From Cyclobacteriaceae bacterium (lineage in GTDB: Bacteria; Bacteroidota; Bacteroidia; Cytophagales; Cyclobacteriaceae), in contig JAIBBC010000002.1 of assembly GCA_019694875.1 (NCBI GenBank), positions 806,001-870,000 of the forward strand: 64,000 nucleotides of DNA, in the 5' to 3' direction. The translations under genes and the position numbers were made by a program. Below, piece by piece: positions 61,180 to 64,000 of the stretch; the stretch's first letter is position 1, and every line of letters starts with the position of its first letter. The notes below the pieces were generated by a model that did not search any database, was not told where the DNA came from, and worked only from the letters and a program-made list of their open reading frames with translations.

Positions 61180-61974
61180 GTGAGTGTAGAGAATTCTGAT
61201 TTTGGAGTTTGCCGGCTGAGCCTGGTGCCGGTTCGTTCGGAGGGCAGCGATAAAGCTGAACTTACCACGCAGTTGTTATTTGGCGAACACTACGAGGTGC
61301 TTTCTGCGAGCAAAGACAAGAAATGGCTGAAGATCAAAATGCAGTTCGATCAATACGAAGGCTGGATCGATGCGAAGCAGCATCACTCGATATCGAAGGA
61401 TCATTTTGAATACATCAATCGCGCTGACTTCAAAATATCGACCGATGTAACCACCAGCATTCTGTACAATAAAACTCCGTTGTCAATTCTGATGGGTAGT
61501 ATTATCCCGATATCGGGTTCGGAATTGTTCAAAATGGAAGAGCAGTTTGCATTTAATGGCGAGTCGAAAAGCCTGGGTCAAAAACGCGATGCGGAGTTTC
61601 TGAAAATCACAGCAAAAAAATATTTGAACGCACCCTATCTATGGGGTGGCAAGAGTCCGTTTGGCATTGATTGTTCAGGCTTTGTTCAAATGGTGTTCAA
61701 GATCAATGGCTATAAGTTGCAACGCGATTCGGCTCAACAAGCGAAACAGGGTAAAAATGTTTCGTTTCAGGATATGCTGCCGGGTGACCTGATGTTTTTT
61801 AAGAACAAAGAGAATCAGATCGTTCATGTCGGGATCTTTATGGGTGATGAGAAGATCATTCATGCTTCCGGCAAGGTACGCATCGATCACGTGAATGAAG
61901 AAGGCATTCTTCACATGGAGTCGCGGGTTTATACGCATTCATTTTCGCTTGCCAGACGCATTCTTTCCGAATAA
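61180..61974 (+). CDS. NlpC/P60 (C40) peptidase with SH3 domains
   Basis: A 264-residue protein started at GTG 61180. Two SH3-like regions (about 1-70 and 80-125) precede a C40 domain with Cys165 in GIDCSGFVQMVF and His216 in IVHVGIFMG. These cleave peptidoglycan stem peptides between D-Glu and the diamino acid. No clear signal peptide is visible, so the protein may act in muropeptide recycling in the cytoplasm or be exported another way. It lies 5 bp after smpB. Confidence 0.85.
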   Translation: MSVENSDFGVCRLSLVPVRSEGSDKAELTTQLLFGEHYEVLSASKDKKWLKIKMQFDQYEGWIDAKQHHSISKDHFEYINRADFKISTDVTTSILYNKTPLSILMGSIIPISGSELFKMEEQFAFNGESKSLGQKRDAEFLKITAKKYLNAPYLWGGKSPFGIDCSGFVQMVFKINGYKLQRDSAQQAKQGKNVSFQDMLPGDLMFFKNKENQIVHVGIFMGDEKIIHASGKVRIDHVNEEGILHMESRVYTHSFSLARRILSE

Positions 61975-62036
61975 AAACCACTTCCGCAAAGGTATTACAG
62001 CTTGCTTGTATGAAAGATTGCATTTATCTTTCATTC

Positions 62037-62531
62037 ATGAACAATCGTGTTTTGGTACTAAATCAGGATTCCAGCCCGCTCATGGTGTGTTCGGTTGAGC
62101 GTGCATTTATCCTCGTGTATCTAAACAAAAGTGAGCTGGTGCGGCCCGCTAACGGCCACAAAATTCATTCGGTAACAATGACCTTTCCCATGCCATCGGT
62201 AATCCGGTTAAACCGGTATGTTCATGCGCCTTACAAAGGGGTGACGTTGACACGTCAAAATGTTTTCAAACGCGACAGCTTTGAATGCCAATATTGCGGC
62301 ACGCGCAAGGAACTTACGCTGGATCATATTATTCCAAGCTCCAAAGGTGGATTGCACACGTGGGCAAACCTGGTTACCGCTTGCAAAAAATGTAATGCCA
62401 AGAAAGGTGACTACACACCCGAACAAGCTTCCATGCCGCTTCGTAAGAAACCTCATAAACCCACGTATGCTCTTTTTCTGAAAGAACTCTCCGGCCATCA
62501 TGGCAATGAGTGGGATGAATTTTTGGATTGA
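62037..62531 (+). CDS. HNH endonuclease
   Basis: A 164-residue protein (start at MNNRVLVLNQDSSPLMVCSV, 62037). A CxxC...CxxC zinc site (CQYC and CKKC) surrounds the HNH core: LTLDHIIPSSKGGLHTWANL. Such stand-alone HNH proteins are universal in Bacteroidota and act on DNA; the target is unknown. Confidence 0.85.
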   Translation: MNNRVLVLNQDSSPLMVCSVERAFILVYLNKSELVRPANGHKIHSVTMTFPMPSVIRLNRYVHAPYKGVTLTRQNVFKRDSFECQYCGTRKELTLDHIIPSSKGGLHTWANLVTACKKCNAKKGDYTPEQASMPLRKKPHKPTYALFLKELSGHHGNEWDEFLD

Positions 62532-62637
62532 GAACCCATGAAATTGACGGTTTCTAAACATTTCTTCACCTCTGGTGTAACTTATGCCATGAATTGATTC
62601 GCGATGTCTTATTTTTAGGGCAACTAAATAAACCTCA

Positions 62638-63264
62638 ATGAAAAAGAATTCAAAGATTTTTTGGCTTTCAATGGCTGCAGTGGTTGGACTTTCAGCCTGC
62701 GGTGGTGATGATGATGCTGCTCCCAGTAATCAGGTAAAGCTTGATGGTAAAACAATCAAATTTGATGAAGCCGATTTAGGCTCGTCATTCGACCTTGAAG
62801 GCGAACTTGGAACCTATAGCTATCACGAATTTTTCCTAACCAGTGAAGGCTTAACCATGAGTGAAACTGGAAATTTATCAGGCTCCGGAGATATGGTTGC
62901 TTTTGGTTTAATTTCTGAATCAACATCTGAACTTCAGGAAGGTACCTATGAGCTTAAGCTGAATTCAGAAATTGGAGACGTGGATTATTTCGAGGTGTAT
63001 TCTAACTTGAGCGAATCAGGTCCTGATACTTATTACGCAGCTTATCGCGGAACAGTTAAAGTATCAAAATCAGGTGAAGACCGGTACACGCTAACGTTTA
63101 ACATCGATATCTTTACATCTCAGACTGAATCAGAACAAGAAGAATTTGTGGATGGTGCACTCAAAGGAAATTACAAGGGAACCGTAGATGTGATTACATC
63201 AAGCGGTACACGTAAGCATTCAGGCAGTATTACAAAGGGAAAGAAAAGTTTCTCCTGGGAATAA
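62638..63264 (+). CDS. Hypothetical lipoprotein
   Basis: A 208-residue lipoprotein; lipobox LSAC with Cys21, then GGDDDAAPSN, a polar tether. The rest is beta-rich with no recognised family and is typical of surface lipoproteins with an acidic leader. Upstream there is an A/T-rich promoter region, downstream a terminator. Confidence 0.7.
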   Translation: MKKNSKIFWLSMAAVVGLSACGGDDDAAPSNQVKLDGKTIKFDEADLGSSFDLEGELGTYSYHEFFLTSEGLTMSETGNLSGSGDMVAFGLISESTSELQEGTYELKLNSEIGDVDYFEVYSNLSESGPDTYYAAYRGTVKVSKSGEDRYTLTFNIDIFTSQTESEQEEFVDGALKGNYKGTVDVITSSGTRKHSGSITKGKKSFSWE

Positions 63265-63290
63265 GACCTATTTCAATTTTGAACTTCAAG

Positions 63291-63313
63291 AGAGCCACGT
63301 GAGTGGCTCTTTT
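63291..63313 (+). terminator. Terminator after the 62638 lipoprotein
   Basis: AGAGCCAC/GTGGCTCT with a GTGA loop, followed by TTTTG. It lies 26 bp after the stop codon, in the gap shared with the convergent kinase gene. Confidence 0.8.
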
Positions 63314-63318
63314 GTTGA

Positions 63319-64000
63319 TTAAAACCTCATCGTAAAAGTTGTTTTTACATCCGGTTCTGACTCAACCGTGAGTGAGCCGTTATGAAGCTGCATGATTTGT
63401 CGCGACAGACTCAATCCAATACCCGAACCGGTTTTCTTGGTTGTATAAAACGGAACAAAAATCCTTTCAATCGCTTCCGGAATAATGCCTGTGCCATTGT
63501 CGGTCACTTCTATTTTTATATGCGAGCCATCGTAACGGCCAATTAAATCGATTCGCGGATTCTCTACCTGCGCTACCGCTTCCGCTGAGTTCTTCAACAG
63601 GTTGATCAGCACCTGCTCAATCATTTCCTCATCGGCCTGAATCGTAAGATATTCTGAGTTGCACTCGTAGTGAAAGTCCACGCGGTAGTTTTTCATCTCC
63701 TGCCGCATCAGCATCGCAACCTTTTCGATCAGACTTTTTAAGCGGATAGTCTTCAGTTTCGGATTGGGTAACGATGTGTACTCCCGGTAGGCATCAATAA
63801 ACTTAATCAGACCTTTGCTTCGGTTTTCGATCGTGTTCAAGCCTTCCTTCAAATCGTCAGCACCTTCAGATTTCAATTCGAAGTGATCTCCTTTTTGTGT
63901 CAGATCGTAATCGAGAATATCTTTCAGCGTAGACGTCAGTGACGAGATGGGCGTGATTGAATTCATGATCTCATGCCGCAGTACGCGGGTGAGGTTCTGC
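63319..64000 (-). CDS. Histidine kinase, C-terminal part (cut by window edge)
   Basis: The gene enters from the right edge. The H-box reads RHEIMNSITPISSL with the phosphorylated histidine, followed by the HATPase: NLLKNSAEA (N-box), DNGTGI (G1) and GSGIGLSLS (G2). It belongs to the PAS/HisKA kinase group. The start and sensor domain are outside the window. No partner regulator is adjacent within the window. Confidence 0.9.
   Translation of the reverse strand, partial: QNLTRVLRHEIMNSITPISSLTSTLKDILDYDLTQKGDHFELKSEGADDLKEGLNTIENRSKGLIKFIDAYREYTSLPNPKLKTIRLKSLIEKVAMLMRQEMKNYRVDFHYECNSEYLTIQADEEMIEQVLINLLKNSAEAVAQVENPRIDLIGRYDGSHIKIEVTDNGTGIIPEAIERIFVPFYTTKKTGSGIGLSLSRQIMQLHNGSLTVESEPDVKTTFTMRF

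Overview
The window looks like a chromosomal segment from a Bacteroidota bacterium, most likely of the order Cytophagales. The reasons are family-level and inferred: MacB-type permeases with an N-terminal prefix domain next to a PadR regulator, a DUF2279 protein, a TamB homologue divergent from tsaD, many lipoproteins with short signal peptides, few clear Shine-Dalgarno sequences, and several genes that seem to start at TTG or GTG. No rRNA operon, prophage, transposase or CRISPR array was seen.

Region 1 (1-20 kb) is accessory in character. It opens with a divergent pair (outer-membrane-type protein fragment and Crp/Fnr regulator) whose shared promoter carries two perfect FNR-type boxes, then a membrane-bound class III nucleotide cyclase. 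From about 1 to 15.3 kb there are many small, poorly conserved genes: an ADP-ribosylation/crystallin J1-like protein, zinc-ribbon and membrane proteins, a rhomboid protease, lipoproteins, a class 3 lipase with a Cys/Trp-rich N-terminus, a lamin-tail/lectin-like protein, a YkuD-like protein and a possible bacteriocin-like locus. The gaps between them hold eleven degenerate arrays of 7-bp repeats, all on the same strand. Four gene starts (7430, 9390, 11315, 15446) lie 130-170 bp downstream of a repeated hairpin element, TAGGAGAAACTCCTATG and variants. Three of these copies have a second conserved stem at fixed spacing. The fourth copy stands before a tight five-gene operon (15446-19093) coding for four TIR-domain proteins and one stand-alone SLOG-type protein. 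This is the best candidate for an uncharacterised anti-phage signalling system related to Thoeris.

Region 2 (20-40 kb) holds a 21-bp minisatellite, lipoproteins, a P1/DmpA-type peptidase, a serine beta-lactamase-like hydrolase, a NAGPA-domain protein, and an ArsR regulator with two SRPBCC proteins behind a palindromic operator. It also has a DUF1624 membrane protein, a frameshifted chloramphenicol acetyltransferase-like gene, a CheY-like receiver, a PHP-domain protein, a secreted four-repeat protein, and a PadR/ABC-permease pair. Two dispersed repeat families are present, around 22.9-23.1 and 33.0-33.4 kb.

Region 3 (40-64 kb) is more housekeeping. It has a three-tRNA cluster (Ser-GCT, Arg-TCT, Pro-TGG), DoxX, LuxR and AraC regulators, a penicillin-acylase-family enzyme, kdsC-kdsA for Kdo synthesis, an acyl-protein synthetase-like gene, an NtrC-like regulator with unusual motifs, and the RNase P RNA. 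These are followed by DUF2279 and tamB, divergent from tsaD, then a thioesterase-fold gene, smpB, an NlpC/P60 hydrolase, an HNH endonuclease, a lipoprotein, and a histidine kinase cut by the window edge.
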